Below are positions 1-8,327 of a stretch of DNA of 64,000 nt, in pieces. Source of the stretch: AC-51 sp036265325 (GTDB lineage: Bacteria > Actinomycetota > UBA4738 > HRBIN12); NCBI GenBank assembly GCA_036265325.1, contig DATAPH010000046.1:1-64000 (forward strand), given 5' to 3'. The translations under genes and the position numbers were made by a program. The number at the start of each line of letters is the position of its first letter. Position 1 is the first letter of the stretch. The notes beneath the pieces are model-generated. The model saw only the letters and a list, made by a program, of their open reading frames with translations. It had not been told where the DNA came from and did not search any database.

Positions 1-232
1 GGCGATGCACGAGGACCCCTTCATCCAGAACTGGGGCGCGGCCGGGCGCGGTCCGGAGCTCAAGCCCGGCCTCGTGGTCGCGATCGAGCCGATGCTCACC
101 CTCGGGGCCGACGCGACGCGGGTGATGCCCGACGGCTGGACCGTCCGAACCGCCGACGGCTCTCTCGCAGCGCACTTCGAGCATACCGTCGCGGTCACCG
201 AGAGCGGCGCCGAGGTCCTGACCGCCCGCTGA
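1..232 (+). CDS. map: Type I methionine aminopeptidase, C-terminal fragment
   Basis: The window opens inside this gene; only about the last 76 residues are present. The enzyme removes the initiator methionine from nascent proteins in the cytoplasm using a two-metal site. Visible family signatures are the catalytic-histidine stretch AMHEDP, the metal-ligand glutamate in AIEPML and the final ligand glutamate in HFEHTVAVTE. The stop is followed by only 42 bases before the next gene. In actinobacteria map normally lies directly upstream of infA; here two unrelated genes separate them. Confidence 0.95.
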   Translation, partial: AMHEDPFIQNWGAAGRGPELKPGLVVAIEPMLTLGADATRVMPDGWTVRTADGSLAAHFEHTVAVTESGAEVLTAR

Positions 233-274
233 GCGGGAGTCAAGGCCACCCACCGTTCGGCCGACAACCCAAGG

Positions 275-3200
275 GTGACTCGAGCCCCCCTCGGTTCGTT
301 CCGGCGTGCATGCCGGCTTGCCACCGCGTCCGCGGTCGTCGCCGGCGTGCTCGTGATCGGGGCAGGGTCGACGCCGGCGCTCGCGGCGAGTCAGCCGCTG
401 ACCTACACCGGGATCGTCGGGGGCCCACGACTGACCGCTCCCGAGGGCGTTGCCGTCGACTCCGACGGCAACATCCTCGTGGTCGAGCCGAACGCGGCCG
501 CCGCGTCCACGGACGACCGGCTCGCGAAGTATTCGCCCAGCGGAACGTTCCTCGATGTGATCGCAGGCCCCGGCAACCAGCCCGGGCAGATGTATGACCC
601 GTCGGGCGTCGCCGTCGCGCCCAACGGCGACGTCTACACGGTCGAGAAGGGCACCGACCGACTGCAACGCTTCGATGCGCTCGGCAACTTCGTGTCGTCG
701 ATCGGCGGCAATGGCTCGGGGCAAGGGCAGTTCAGCAACCCGGAGGCCGTCGCGGTCGACGACCAGGGCAGGGTCTACGTCGCCGACAACGGGAACCACC
801 GGATCGAGGTCTTCGATCCGTCGCTCCTGCCGGGCGACCCGTTCCTCACCTCCTACTGCGTCGTCGACGGCGGGGTGAGCGGCTGCACCGGGACGATCGT
901 CGGGATCGCGGTGTCCGGATCGACGGTGTTCGCGGTCGGGAGCTCGACCGTCCGAACCTACGACGCGGCGACCGGCACGCCCGGCACGACCTGGGCCTCG
1001 AGCGGCGGAAGCGGCATCGCGATCGACCACGACGGGAACGTCTGGGTCACGTCGACGGGCAACCTCGTGCGGGAGTACACCCAATCGGGGGCGGCCATGG
1101 CCACGGCGGCCGTCGGACAGCTGACGGCCCCGCAGGGCCTCGCATTCAAGGGTGACGTGATGTACGTCGCCGACACGGGCGCCGGCCGGATCGCTCGGTT
1201 CTCCGTCGGCGTTCCGGAGATCTCGTGGAACGCGACCGGCGCCACCGGCATCGCACTCGATAGTGGCACCCTGTTCGTCGCGGACGGCAGCAGCGTCCTG
1301 ACGTTCGATACGAGCGGCACGCCCGGCATCTCATGGAGCTCGCCCGGCTCGACCGGTATCACGGTCGACGGATCGAGCGACGTGTGGGTGTCGAGTTCGT
1401 CCGGGGTCGTGAACGAATACGACGAGTCCGGCACGCTGCTCGGCACCGTGGGCTCGACGTACCTGACCGCGCCACAGGGCGTCGCGGTCTCCGCGGGCAA
1501 GCTCTTCGTCGCGGATTCGGGGAAGATCTATCGGTTCTCGACGGCGGGCGGCGCGCCCGAGACCTCGGTGGCCCTGTCGGGTGCGACCGGCCTCGCCGTG
1601 AGCGGGACGACCCTGTACGCGACCCAGGGCTCCATCGTCAAGCCCTACACGGCGATGACGACGCCGCTCGTCGCAGGTACGTCGTGGGGATCGACCGGCG
1701 CGTCGGGGATCTCCATCGACCCGTCCGGCAACCTCTGGGTCGCGTCGACGTCGGCACAGACGGTGCGCGAGTACAACGCGACCGGCACGCTGCTGTCCAA
1801 CGAGGGCGGTCCGGGACAGCTGACATCGCCGCAGGGGATCGTCGCGACCGCGTCGAAGCTGTTCGTCGCCGATACCGGCGCCGGCAAGACCGTCCGCTTC
1901 TCGATCGGCGCCTACGACCTCGAGTGGGGACAATTCCCCGGCGCCGGCGTGCTGGATACGCCGAGCGGCCTGGCGATCGACTCGGCCGGTGACATCTACG
2001 TCACGAACAAGAACCAGAACATGATCCAGAAGTTCGCGTCCGACGGGTCGTACCTGACGTCGTTCGGCGGCTCCGGGGTCACGCTCCTGTCGAATCCGAC
2101 CGCTATCGCGGTCGGGCCGACGGGCGACATCTACATCGCCGACACCGGCAACCACCGGATCGAAGTCTTCAGCAACTCGGGCACGTATCTGGACCGGTGG
2201 GGGAGCTTCGGTGCGGGCGCAGGTCAGATGAGCAGCCCGTCTGGGATCGCGGTCGACGCCACCGGCAACGTCTACGTGTCCGACACCGGCAACAATCGGA
2301 TCGAGAAATTCGACCCCTCGCACACGCTGCTGTGGAGCGCGGGGTCGTCGGGCGTCAGCGGCGGCCAGTTCAAGTCTCCGAAGGGGCTCAGCCTCGATGC
2401 GTCGGGCAACGTCTGGGTGACCGATGCGACGAACGGCCGCGTCGAGAAGTTCGACTCCGCCGGCAATTTCCTGCTGACGTGGGGAACGACCGGGAGCGGG
2501 AACGGACAGCTCAGCATCCCGGCGGACATCGTGTTCGGGCCCGACGGGCTCGCGTACGTGTCGGACAAGGGCAATAACCGCGTCGAGATCTTCACGGCGA
2601 GCGGAACGTTCCTTTCCGTGCTCGGCAGCTTCGGCCTCGACACGGGCCAATTCTCCGCGCCCGTCGGCCTCGCCGTCGATCCGACCTCGAGCGCGACCCG
2701 TCTGCTGGTGGCCGACTCGCTGAACCACCGCGTCGAGGCGTTCATCGACTCGAACGGACCCGACACGACGCTCCAGACGTTCCCCGCGTCGTCGACGAAG
2801 CTGTCGACGGCGAACTTCACGTTCACGGCGAACGACGTGAACGCCACGTTCGAATGCAAGCTGGACGGCGCCGTGAGCTGGGATCCGACCTGCAACGGGT
2901 CTTCGTCCGGCAGCGCGTCGTACTCGGGGCTCACCGAGGGCTCGCACCAGTTCATCGTGCGGGCGCGCGACGCCGCGAACAACCCGGGGAACCCGACGAC
3001 CTTCACCTGGTCGGTCGACCTCACGGCGCCCACGATCTCGCTCACGGGCGGGCCCACCGAGGGGCAGACGAACAACAACGCGCACCCTTCGTTCAGCTTC
3101 GACGCCGACGAGCCGGTGATCGGCTTCCTGTGTTCGCTCGACGGCGGTGCGTTTGCATCGTGTACCTCGGGGGACTCGTTCACGGTCGCGGACGGGTCGC

Positions 3201-3952
3201 ACACGTTCCAAGTGAAAGCGACCGACAACGCGGGCAACACGGGCGTGAGTGGGACCCGTCACTGGACGACGGACCTGACGGCCCCGACCGTCTCGATCAC
3301 GAGTGGTCCGAGCGGTATCACGGCCCAGACGTCGGCCACGTTCCAGTTCGCGTCACCGTCTGATCCCTCGACGGCGACGTTCCAATGCAACCTCGACGGC
3401 GTCGGCTTCTCGGCGTGCACGAGCGGGATCAACTACCCGTCGCTGACGGCCGGCCAGCACACCTTCCAGCTCTTCGCGACCGACGCGAACGGGAACAACA
3501 GCTCGACCATCCAGCGGAAGTGGACGATCGACACGTCGGTCCACAGGCCCGACGCGCTCATCGCGACCGGAACGTCCTACGTCGGCGACAACGTCTACAA
3601 CACGACGGGGTCCGGCCAGACGAAGACCGTGAAGGCCAAGGCCGGCAGCACGGTGACGTTCAAGGTCCAGATCCAGAACGACGGCAACGACACCGACCCG
3701 ATCACGTTGACCGGGCCGGGCACGGGCAACGGCTACACCGTGTCCTACTTCGATGGGACGACCAACGTCACGACCGCCGTCAAGGGCGGCACGTGCACCT
3801 TTGACCTGAGCGGCGGGCAGTCCCACGTCATCACGGTAAAGGTGAAGATCGGATCGACCGCGTCGGCGTCGAAGTCGCTTGTGCTGAAGGTGACCTCCGG
3901 CCACGACCCGACGAAGGTCGACGCGGTCAAGGCGGTCGTGAAGAAGGCCTGA
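275..3952 (+). CDS. Secreted NHL-repeat beta-propeller protein with Ig-like C-terminal repeats
   Basis: A 1225-residue exported protein with a GTG start and no clear Shine-Dalgarno beyond an AAGG next to the start. Residues 1-38 form a signal peptide ending in ALAA. NHL-type repeats follow (e.g. GVAVDDQGRVYVADNGNHRI near residue 160). The most regular block lies at about residues 558-826, with repeated GNVYVSDTGNNRIEKF-like units, and fits a beta-propeller. Residues 828-1088 carry three Ig-like repeats, each with an F(E/L/Q)C(K/S/N)LDG motif and paired cysteines. A terminal beta-rich domain follows (1090-1225). Such proteins usually bind surface or extracellular ligands; no catalytic motif is visible. 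It sits between map and infA, an unusual place for an accessory gene. Confidence 0.85.
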   Translation: MTRAPLGSFRRACRLATASAVVAGVLVIGAGSTPALAASQPLTYTGIVGGPRLTAPEGVAVDSDGNILVVEPNAAAASTDDRLAKYSPSGTFLDVIAGPGNQPGQMYDPSGVAVAPNGDVYTVEKGTDRLQRFDALGNFVSSIGGNGSGQGQFSNPEAVAVDDQGRVYVADNGNHRIEVFDPSLLPGDPFLTSYCVVDGGVSGCTGTIVGIAVSGSTVFAVGSSTVRTYDAATGTPGTTWASSGGSGIAIDHDGNVWVTSTGNLVREYTQSGAAMATAAVGQLTAPQGLAFKGDVMYVADTGAGRIARFSVGVPEISWNATGATGIALDSGTLFVADGSSVLTFDTSGTPGISWSSPGSTGITVDGSSDVWVSSSSGVVNEYDESGTLLGTVGSTYLTAPQGVAVSAGKLFVADSGKIYRFSTAGGAPETSVALSGATGLAVSGTTLYATQGSIVKPYTAMTTPLVAGTSWGSTGASGISIDPSGNLWVASTSAQTVREYNATGTLLSNEGGPGQLTSPQGIVATASKLFVADTGAGKTVRFSIGAYDLEWGQFPGAGVLDTPSGLAIDSAGDIYVTNKNQNMIQKFASDGSYLTSFGGSGVTLLSNPTAIAVGPTGDIYIADTGNHRIEVFSNSGTYLDRWGSFGAGAGQMSSPSGIAVDATGNVYVSDTGNNRIEKFDPSHTLLWSAGSSGVSGGQFKSPKGLSLDASGNVWVTDATNGRVEKFDSAGNFLLTWGTTGSGNGQLSIPADIVFGPDGLAYVSDKGNNRVEIFTASGTFLSVLGSFGLDTGQFSAPVGLAVDPTSSATRLLVADSLNHRVEAFIDSNGPDTTLQTFPASSTKLSTANFTFTANDVNATFECKLDGAVSWDPTCNGSSSGSASYSGLTEGSHQFIVRARDAANNPGNPTTFTWSVDLTAPTISLTGGPTEGQTNNNAHPSFSFDADEPVIGFLCSLDGGAFASCTSGDSFTVADGSHTFQVKATDNAGNTGVSGTRHWTTDLTAPTVSITSGPSGITAQTSATFQFASPSDPSTATFQCNLDGVGFSACTSGINYPSLTAGQHTFQLFATDANGNNSSTIQRKWTIDTSVHRPDALIATGTSYVGDNVYNTTGSGQTKTVKAKAGSTVTFKVQIQNDGNDTDPITLTGPGTGNGYTVSYFDGTTNVTTAVKGGTCTFDLSGGQSHVITVKVKIGSTASASKSLVLKVTSGHDPTKVDAVKAVVKKA

Positions 3953-3962
3953 GCCCGCGGCG

Positions 3963-5089
3963 CTAGGTCACGACCCGGCCGAACACCCACGACCGAGCCC
4001 GTCGGCTCGCCGCGAACACGACGAACGGCGCGAGCAACACCGCCATCGCCGCATACGCAGGCACGCTCACCGGGCTGGTCGGCGCCGTCACCACGAACGC
4101 CGGCACGACGGCCCACGGCGCTGCGGCCATGGCCGGGCGGGGATGCATCTCGGGCGGGGTCACGAGCTCTGCCGCCGGCGGCGTCGGCACGCCGTGGGCG
4201 TTCGACCGCTTCGCGCCGACGCGCCGTTCCGCCTGATGCAGCCACCCGATCAGCGCGTGCATCGGGTTGCGCGCGACCAGCCCCGCGGTGAAGAACGAGA
4301 AATGGAGGTGAGGCACGGTCGCGTCGCCCGTCTCGCCGCACGCGCCGATCACCTGACCGGTGCGCACCCGCTCGCCGTCGGTCAGCCCCTTCGCGTACCG
4401 GGACAGGTGCGCGTAGTACAGAACGAACCGTCGCGAAGCGTGAGCTCGATCGTCGTGCCGCCGAGCTGGTCGCTACTGAGGCGGACGATCGCGTCGGCGA
4501 CGGCGAGCAACGGCGTCCCCATCGCGCAGAGCAGGTCCTGGCTGTGGTGCGGGTGATAGCCGCCGGCGTGGCGCGGCGCGCCCCACGTGTCGCTCCAGAC
4601 CGCGAGGCCCCCGACGGGGAACGGCGTGAACACCCGCTGCATCGCCGTCCGCGGCGCCACCCCGCGTTTCTCGAGCTGCCGTTCGGCAACCACCAGCCGC
4701 TGGGTCGAATAGGCGCCCCATCGCGGGTCGGCGCCCACGACCGGTCGCGGTTCCGGCGGATCCGCGCGTGCTTGCGGGTGTCACGCGAGGGTTTGGCTGT
4801 CAACGCACCGGGCGCCATCGAGATCACCCCACCGGCACGGCCACGGACGACCGGGGAACCCGTCGGGCTCGGGTCACCCGAGGGCGACGGGTCCGTCGTC
4901 GGGCTGTCGCTCGGGCTCGGCGGGTCCGTCGGGGCGGGGGTCGCCGTCGGATCGGGCGTTGGGCTCGGGGTGGCCGTCGGGCGTCGTGGGCGTCGGATCC
5001 GGTGAGGTCTGCGCGAAGGCCACCACGGGGACCATCGAAAGCGCCACCACGGCAAGGATGATGACCGCGATCCCTCTCCCGATGCGCAT
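3963..5089 (-). pseudogene. Frameshifted secreted M23 (LytM-type) metallopeptidase
   Basis: Read on the minus strand from ATG 5089, the pieces of one protein lie in alternating frames. First comes a signal peptide (MRIGRGIAVI...VAFAQ). A Pro/Ser/Thr linker follows, with a frame change near 4970-4990. Then comes a region ending in GADPRWGAYSTQRLVVAE, with a second change near 4750-4790. The peptidase core has the zinc motif HHSQD, then a third change near 4425, and continues as VLYYAHLSRYAKGLTDGERV to the second zinc motif HLHF. A C-terminal hydrophobic segment precedes the stop. The M23 zinc residues (HxxxD and HxH) are intact, so the gene is either recently inactivated or carries single-base assembly errors. 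Family role: cleavage of peptidoglycan cross-bridges. Confidence 0.75.
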
Positions 5090-5112
5090 CCGGCCAAGTG
5101 TCCCACCTGCCG

Positions 5113-5182
5113 CGAACCTGAAAGAGAACCGCCTGGAACGAGCGCGGAACGGCCCTGGAACCGCTCCCGCGGAACGGTTCCG
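5113..5182. repeat. Helically phased GAAC boxes upstream of the infA promoter
   Basis: GAAC motifs end at 5117, 5129, 5139, 5150, 5161 and 5175, spaced 12, 10, 11, 11 and 14 bases, so most lie on one DNA face. Four are full GGAAC. The last is half of an inverted repeat, CGGAAC-G-GTTCCG (5170-5182), which abuts the -35 element. An activator or UP-type role is inference. Confidence 0.5.
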
Positions 5183-5211
5183 TGACATACGCGCTGGCCT
5201 GCTCCTATACT
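5182..5211 (+). promoter_or_regulatory. Promoter of the infA-rpoA operon
   Basis: A -35 GTGACA (5182-5187) and a -10 TATACT (5206-5211) are separated by 18 bases, close to the housekeeping consensus. It is AT-rich against its surroundings and leaves a leader of roughly 70 bases before infA. Confidence 0.7.
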
Positions 5212-5288
5212 GTCGTCTCCCCGGATCGGAGGCGCGTTGTTGCGTGCGTCCGCGACGGGGAACCATCCCAACGGGAGAAACCTGGAGC

Positions 5289-5507
5289 GTGGCCAAAGAG
5301 GATGTGATCGAGGTGGAGGGGACGGTCGTCGAGCCCCTTCCCAACGCCATGTTCCGGGTGGAACTCGAGAACGGGCACACCGTGCTCGCACATATCTCCG
5401 GCAAGATGCGGATGCACTACATCCGGATCCTGCCGGGGGACCGCGTCAAGCTGGAGCTGTCGCCCTACGACCTCACCAGGGGCCGCGTGGTCTACCGATT
5501 CAAGTAA
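5289..5507 (+). CDS. infA: Translation initiation factor IF-1
   Basis: A 72-residue protein of normal family length. IF-1 binds the ribosomal A site during initiation. The whole length matches the single OB-fold (VEGTVVEPLPNAMFRVELEN, then RILPGDRVKLELSPYDLTRG). The start is GTG at 5289, giving the conserved MAKEDVIE N-terminus. It is the first gene of the alpha operon, followed 17 bases later by rpmJ. Confidence 0.97.
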   Translation: MAKEDVIEVEGTVVEPLPNAMFRVELENGHTVLAHISGKMRMHYIRILPGDRVKLELSPYDLTRGRVVYRFK

Positions 5508-5524
5508 GAACCGAGGAACGAACG

Positions 5525-5638
5525 ATGAAGGTCCGTCCAAGCGTCAAGAGGATCTGCGACCGGTGCCGGGTGATCCGGCGCCGCGGCCGCATCATGGTCA
5601 TCTGCACGAACCCGCGCCACAAGCAGCGGCAAGGCTGA
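5525..5638 (+). CDS. rpmJ: 50S ribosomal protein L36
   Basis: A 37-residue L36, the usual length. It is the zinc-binding form: Cys11, Cys14, Cys27 and His32 make the C-x2-C...C-x4-H ribbon. It lies between infA and rpsM, the standard order. Confidence 0.97.
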   Translation: MKVRPSVKRICDRCRVIRRRGRIMVICTNPRHKQRQG

Positions 5639-5652
5639 AAGGAACCGCACAC

Positions 5653-6036
5653 ATGGCTCGTATCGCCGGCGTCGACCTTCCCCGCGACAAGCGGCTGGAC
5701 ATCGCGCTGCGCTACATCTTCGGGATCGGCCCGACCCGCGCGTTCCAGATCGTCGACGGCACGGCCATCGACGGCGGCACGAAGGTCCGCGACCTGTCCG
5801 AAGAAGAGGTCGTGAAGATCCGCGCCTACATCGACACGAACTTCAAGGTCGAAGGTGACCTCCGTCGCGAGGTCGCGCAGGACATCAAGCGAAAGATCGA
5901 GATCGGGTGCTACCAGGGCATCCGACACCGCCGTTCGCTCCCGGTCCACGGGCAACGCACGCACACCAACGCGCGCACGCGGACGGGCCCGAAGAAGACG
6001 ATCGCCGGCAAGAAGAAGGTCAAGGCGAAGAAGTAG
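5653..6036 (+). CDS. rpsM: 30S ribosomal protein S13
   Basis: A 127-residue S13, the head protein of the small subunit that contacts 23S rRNA and P-site tRNA. It has the ARIAGVDLPRDKR N-terminus, the YQGIRHRRSLPVHGQRT block and a basic tail (GPKKTIAGKKKVKAKK). The ATG at 5653 is preceded by GAAAGGA. Spacing to rpsK is 7 bases. Confidence 0.97.
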   Translation: MARIAGVDLPRDKRLDIALRYIFGIGPTRAFQIVDGTAIDGGTKVRDLSEEEVVKIRAYIDTNFKVEGDLRREVAQDIKRKIEIGCYQGIRHRRSLPVHGQRTHTNARTRTGPKKTIAGKKKVKAKK

Positions 6037-6043
6037 GAGACCC

Positions 6044-6436
6044 ATGGCGAAGCCCAAGGCCAAGAAGACCAAGCGCAAAGAGAAGAAGCACGTCCTGCAC
6101 GGGCAGGCGCACATCAAATCGACGTTCAACAACACGATCGTGACCATCACCGACCAACAGGGCAACACGCTGTCCTGGGCGAGCGCCGGCAACGTCGGCT
6201 TCAAAGGCTCGCGCAAGTCGACGCCGTTCGCCGCGCAGCTCGCCGCCGAGAAGGCCGCGCGCGCCGCGCAGGAGCACGGCCTGCAGAAGGTCGACGTGTT
6301 CGTGAAGGGCCCGGGTTCGGGCCGTGAGACGGCGATCCGCTCCCTGGCCGCGGCCGGGCTCGAGGTCGCCGGGATCCAAGATGTGACGCCGGTGCCGCAC
6401 AACGGCTGCCGGCCACGCAAGCGCCGTCGCGTCTGA
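6044..6436 (+). CDS. rpsK: 30S ribosomal protein S11
   Basis: A 130-residue S11, a platform protein of the small subunit. Signatures include STFNNTIVTITDQQGN, FKGSRKSTPFAAQ and the C-terminal PHNGCRPRKRRRV. The start follows AGGAGA. The next gene is rpoA after 89 bases; rpsD, which lies here in many bacteria, is absent. Confidence 0.97.
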   Translation: MAKPKAKKTKRKEKKHVLHGQAHIKSTFNNTIVTITDQQGNTLSWASAGNVGFKGSRKSTPFAAQLAAEKAARAAQEHGLQKVDVFVKGPGSGRETAIRSLAAAGLEVAGIQDVTPVPHNGCRPRKRRRV

Positions 6437-6525
6437 CGCGGCGGACCCCGGCCGCACCGTCGCGGTCCGGGACACCCACAGAGGCGGGGAGTACTGGATG
6501 ATCCCCCGTCGAGGAGGGATGCACG

Positions 6526-7455
6526 TTGTTCATCGTCGCACGACCCCAGATCGCGGAAGAAGTCGTTTCGCCCGTCCGATCCCGGTTCACCATCGAGCCG
6601 CTCGAGCCCGGCTTCGGCTACACCGTTGGTAACTCGCTGCGCCGCACGTTGCTGTCGTCGATCCCCGGGGCGGCGATCTCGTCGATCCGGATCGACGGGG
6701 TGCTGCATGAGTTCTCCACGGTTCCCAAGGTCACCGAGGACGTCACCGACGTCATCTTGAACCTGAAGGAGCTCGTGGTGCGCTCTGACCTCGAGGAGCC
6801 GACCACGATGTACCTGAAGGCCAAGGGCCCGGCCGAGGTCACCGCGGGTGACGTCGCGCCGCCCGCCGGCGTCGAGATCCTGAACCCCGACCTGCACCTG
6901 GCGACCATCGGCAAGGGCGGGTCGTTCGAGATGGAGATGACCGTCGAGCGCGGCGTCGGCTACCGCATGGCCGACAAGAACAAGAAGCCGCGCGATCCGA
7001 TCGGCGTGATCCCCGTTGACTCGATCTTCTCGCCGGTCCGCAAGGTGAGCTACGCGGTCGAGAACACTCGCGTCGAGCAGATGACCGACCGCGACAAGCT
7101 GATCCTGGACGTCGAGACCGACGGCTCGGTCACGGCGCGTGAGGCGCTCGCGTCCGCCGGCGGCACGCTCCTCGAGCTGGTCAACCTGTTCGCAGACCTC
7201 GCCGAGGCGGCCAGCGTCTCGGTCGGTCCGGCCGAGGCCGACGAACTCCCGAGCGACTACCAGATCACGATCGAGGAGCTGAACCTGTCGGTCCGCTCCT
7301 ACAACTGCCTGAAGCGTGAGGGCATCAACACGGTCGGTGACGTGGTGCAGAAGTCGGAATCCGAGCTGATGGATATCCGCAACTTCGGCCAGAAGTCGAT
7401 CGACGAGGTCAAGCTCAAGCTCGAAGAGCTCGGCCTGGGCCTGCGGGAGGAGTGA
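6526..7455 (+). CDS. rpoA: DNA-directed RNA polymerase subunit alpha
   Basis: A 309-residue alpha subunit. The N-terminal domain (about 1-230) dimerises and assembles beta/beta'; the C-terminal domain (about 245-309, helix-hairpin-helix SYNCLKREGINTVGDVV) contacts UP elements and activators. The start is TTG at 6526, supported by GGAGG at about 6512 and the expected N-terminus MFIVARPQ; the ATG at 6519 is out of frame. Confidence 0.97.
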   Translation: MFIVARPQIAEEVVSPVRSRFTIEPLEPGFGYTVGNSLRRTLLSSIPGAAISSIRIDGVLHEFSTVPKVTEDVTDVILNLKELVVRSDLEEPTTMYLKAKGPAEVTAGDVAPPAGVEILNPDLHLATIGKGGSFEMEMTVERGVGYRMADKNKKPRDPIGVIPVDSIFSPVRKVSYAVENTRVEQMTDRDKLILDVETDGSVTAREALASAGGTLLELVNLFADLAEAASVSVGPAEADELPSDYQITIEELNLSVRSYNCLKREGINTVGDVVQKSESELMDIRNFGQKSIDEVKLKLEELGLGLREE

Positions 7456-7462
7456 GGGCGCG

Positions 7463-7822
7463 GTGCCGACCCCGAAGAAGGGACCCCGCCTGGGCTCCGG
7501 CCCCGCTCATCAGCGGCTGATGCTGTCCACGCTCGCATGCCAGCTCTTCATCCATCAGGGGATCAACACCACCGAGGCCAAGGCGAAGGTCCTTCGCCCC
7601 TACGCGGAGAAGCTGATCACCAAGGCCAAGAAGGGTGACCTGGCCGCGCGCCGCGAGGTGCTGAAGGACATCCCGGACCGCGACGTGGTGGCGCTGCTGT
7701 TCCACGACATCGCGCCGCGGTTCGAGGGGCGTCCGGGCGGCTACACGCGGATCCTCAAGCTCGGCCCGCGCAAGGGCGACGGCGCCCAGATGGCGCGGAT
7801 CGAGCTGGTCGAGCAAAGCTAG
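7463..7822 (+). CDS. rplQ: 50S ribosomal protein L17
   Basis: A 119-residue L17 with a GTG start giving MPTPKKGPRLGSGPAHQRLM, the family N-terminus. It lies near the peptide exit side of the 50S subunit. It is 7 bases after rpoA. Its 3' end overlaps the convergent acetyltransferase gene by 4 bases. Confidence 0.97.
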   Translation: MPTPKKGPRLGSGPAHQRLMLSTLACQLFIHQGINTTEAKAKVLRPYAEKLITKAKKGDLAARREVLKDIPDRDVVALLFHDIAPRFEGRPGGYTRILKLGPRKGDGAQMARIELVEQS

Positions 7823-8283
7823 GCGGCGCCGGCGCGCTCGCGCTCGCCGAACGACCATCGGAACCCGGTGGACGTCGGGGTGAAGCCGAGGTGCTCGTAG
7901 AACCGGTTCGCACCGTCGCGACGGTTCGACGACGTCAGCTGCAGCTTGTAGCAGCCGGCGTCGTCGGCCACGCGGACGGCGTGCTTCATGAGGGCCTTGC
8001 CGATGCCACGCCGGCGCCACTGCGGATCGACCACCACGTTCTCGACGATCGCCCACGGGGCGCCGTCGTGCGTCAGGTTGGGGACGACCAGCACGTCGGC
8101 GGTGCCGACCGCGAACTCCCCGCGGTCCTCGGCGACAAGCACGGTTCGGTTGGGGTCGCCGAGGATGCGGCCCCAGGTCGCCGACGACCACGCCACATCG
8201 CCCGGCTGGTCCTGCAGGTGGCCAAGCAGCGCGCGGACGGCCGCAAGGTCTCCGGTGGTCGCGGGTCGAACGTCGATCGCCAC
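7819..8283 (-). CDS. GNAT-family N-acetyltransferase
   Basis: A 154-residue single-domain GNAT protein. The acetyl-CoA pyrophosphate-binding loop RRRGIGKA is at residues 90-97, after the VENVVVDPQW strand, with the C-terminal NRFYEHLGF motif. It transfers an acetyl group from acetyl-CoA to an amine; the substrate cannot be read from sequence. The GTG start at 8283 lies 6 bases after a TACGGT -10 box, so a leaderless transcript is likely. The promoter is divergent from that of truA. Confidence 0.9.
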   Translation of the reverse strand: MAIDVRPATTGDLAAVRALLGHLQDQPGDVAWSSATWGRILGDPNRTVLVAEDRGEFAVGTADVLVVPNLTHDGAPWAIVENVVVDPQWRRRGIGKALMKHAVRVADDAGCYKLQLTSSNRRDGANRFYEHLGFTPTSTGFRWSFGERERAGAA

Positions 8284-8289
8284 GCACCA

Positions 8290-8295
8290 ACCGTA
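8290..8295 (-). promoter_or_regulatory. -10 box of the acetyltransferase gene, leaderless type
   Basis: TACGGT on the minus strand ends 6 bases before the GTG at 8283. No Shine-Dalgarno is present, consistent with transcription starting at or next to the start codon. Confidence 0.5.
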
Positions 8296-8314
8296 GCGGG
8301 CGGGACCGACGCGA

Positions 8315-8320
8315 CATACT
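8315..8320 (+). promoter_or_regulatory. -10 box of truA, leaderless type
   Basis: CATACT lies 7 bases before the GTG of truA and there is no Shine-Dalgarno. It allows truA to be transcribed separately from the rpoA operon. Confidence 0.5.
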
Positions 8321-8327
8321 CCGTCGC

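Noticed and set aside
1331..3262. Long minus-strand open frame of 643 codons opposite the NHL gene
   Set aside because: Arg/Val-rich composition with no domain, caused by the repetitive GC-rich coding strand; the plus strand has signal peptide and repeat structure.
3745..5391. Minus-strand open frame of 548 codons spanning the M23 region
   Set aside because: Only part of it (the Pro/Ser/Thr linker) belongs to the frameshifted peptidase; the rest is out of frame or antisense to infA.
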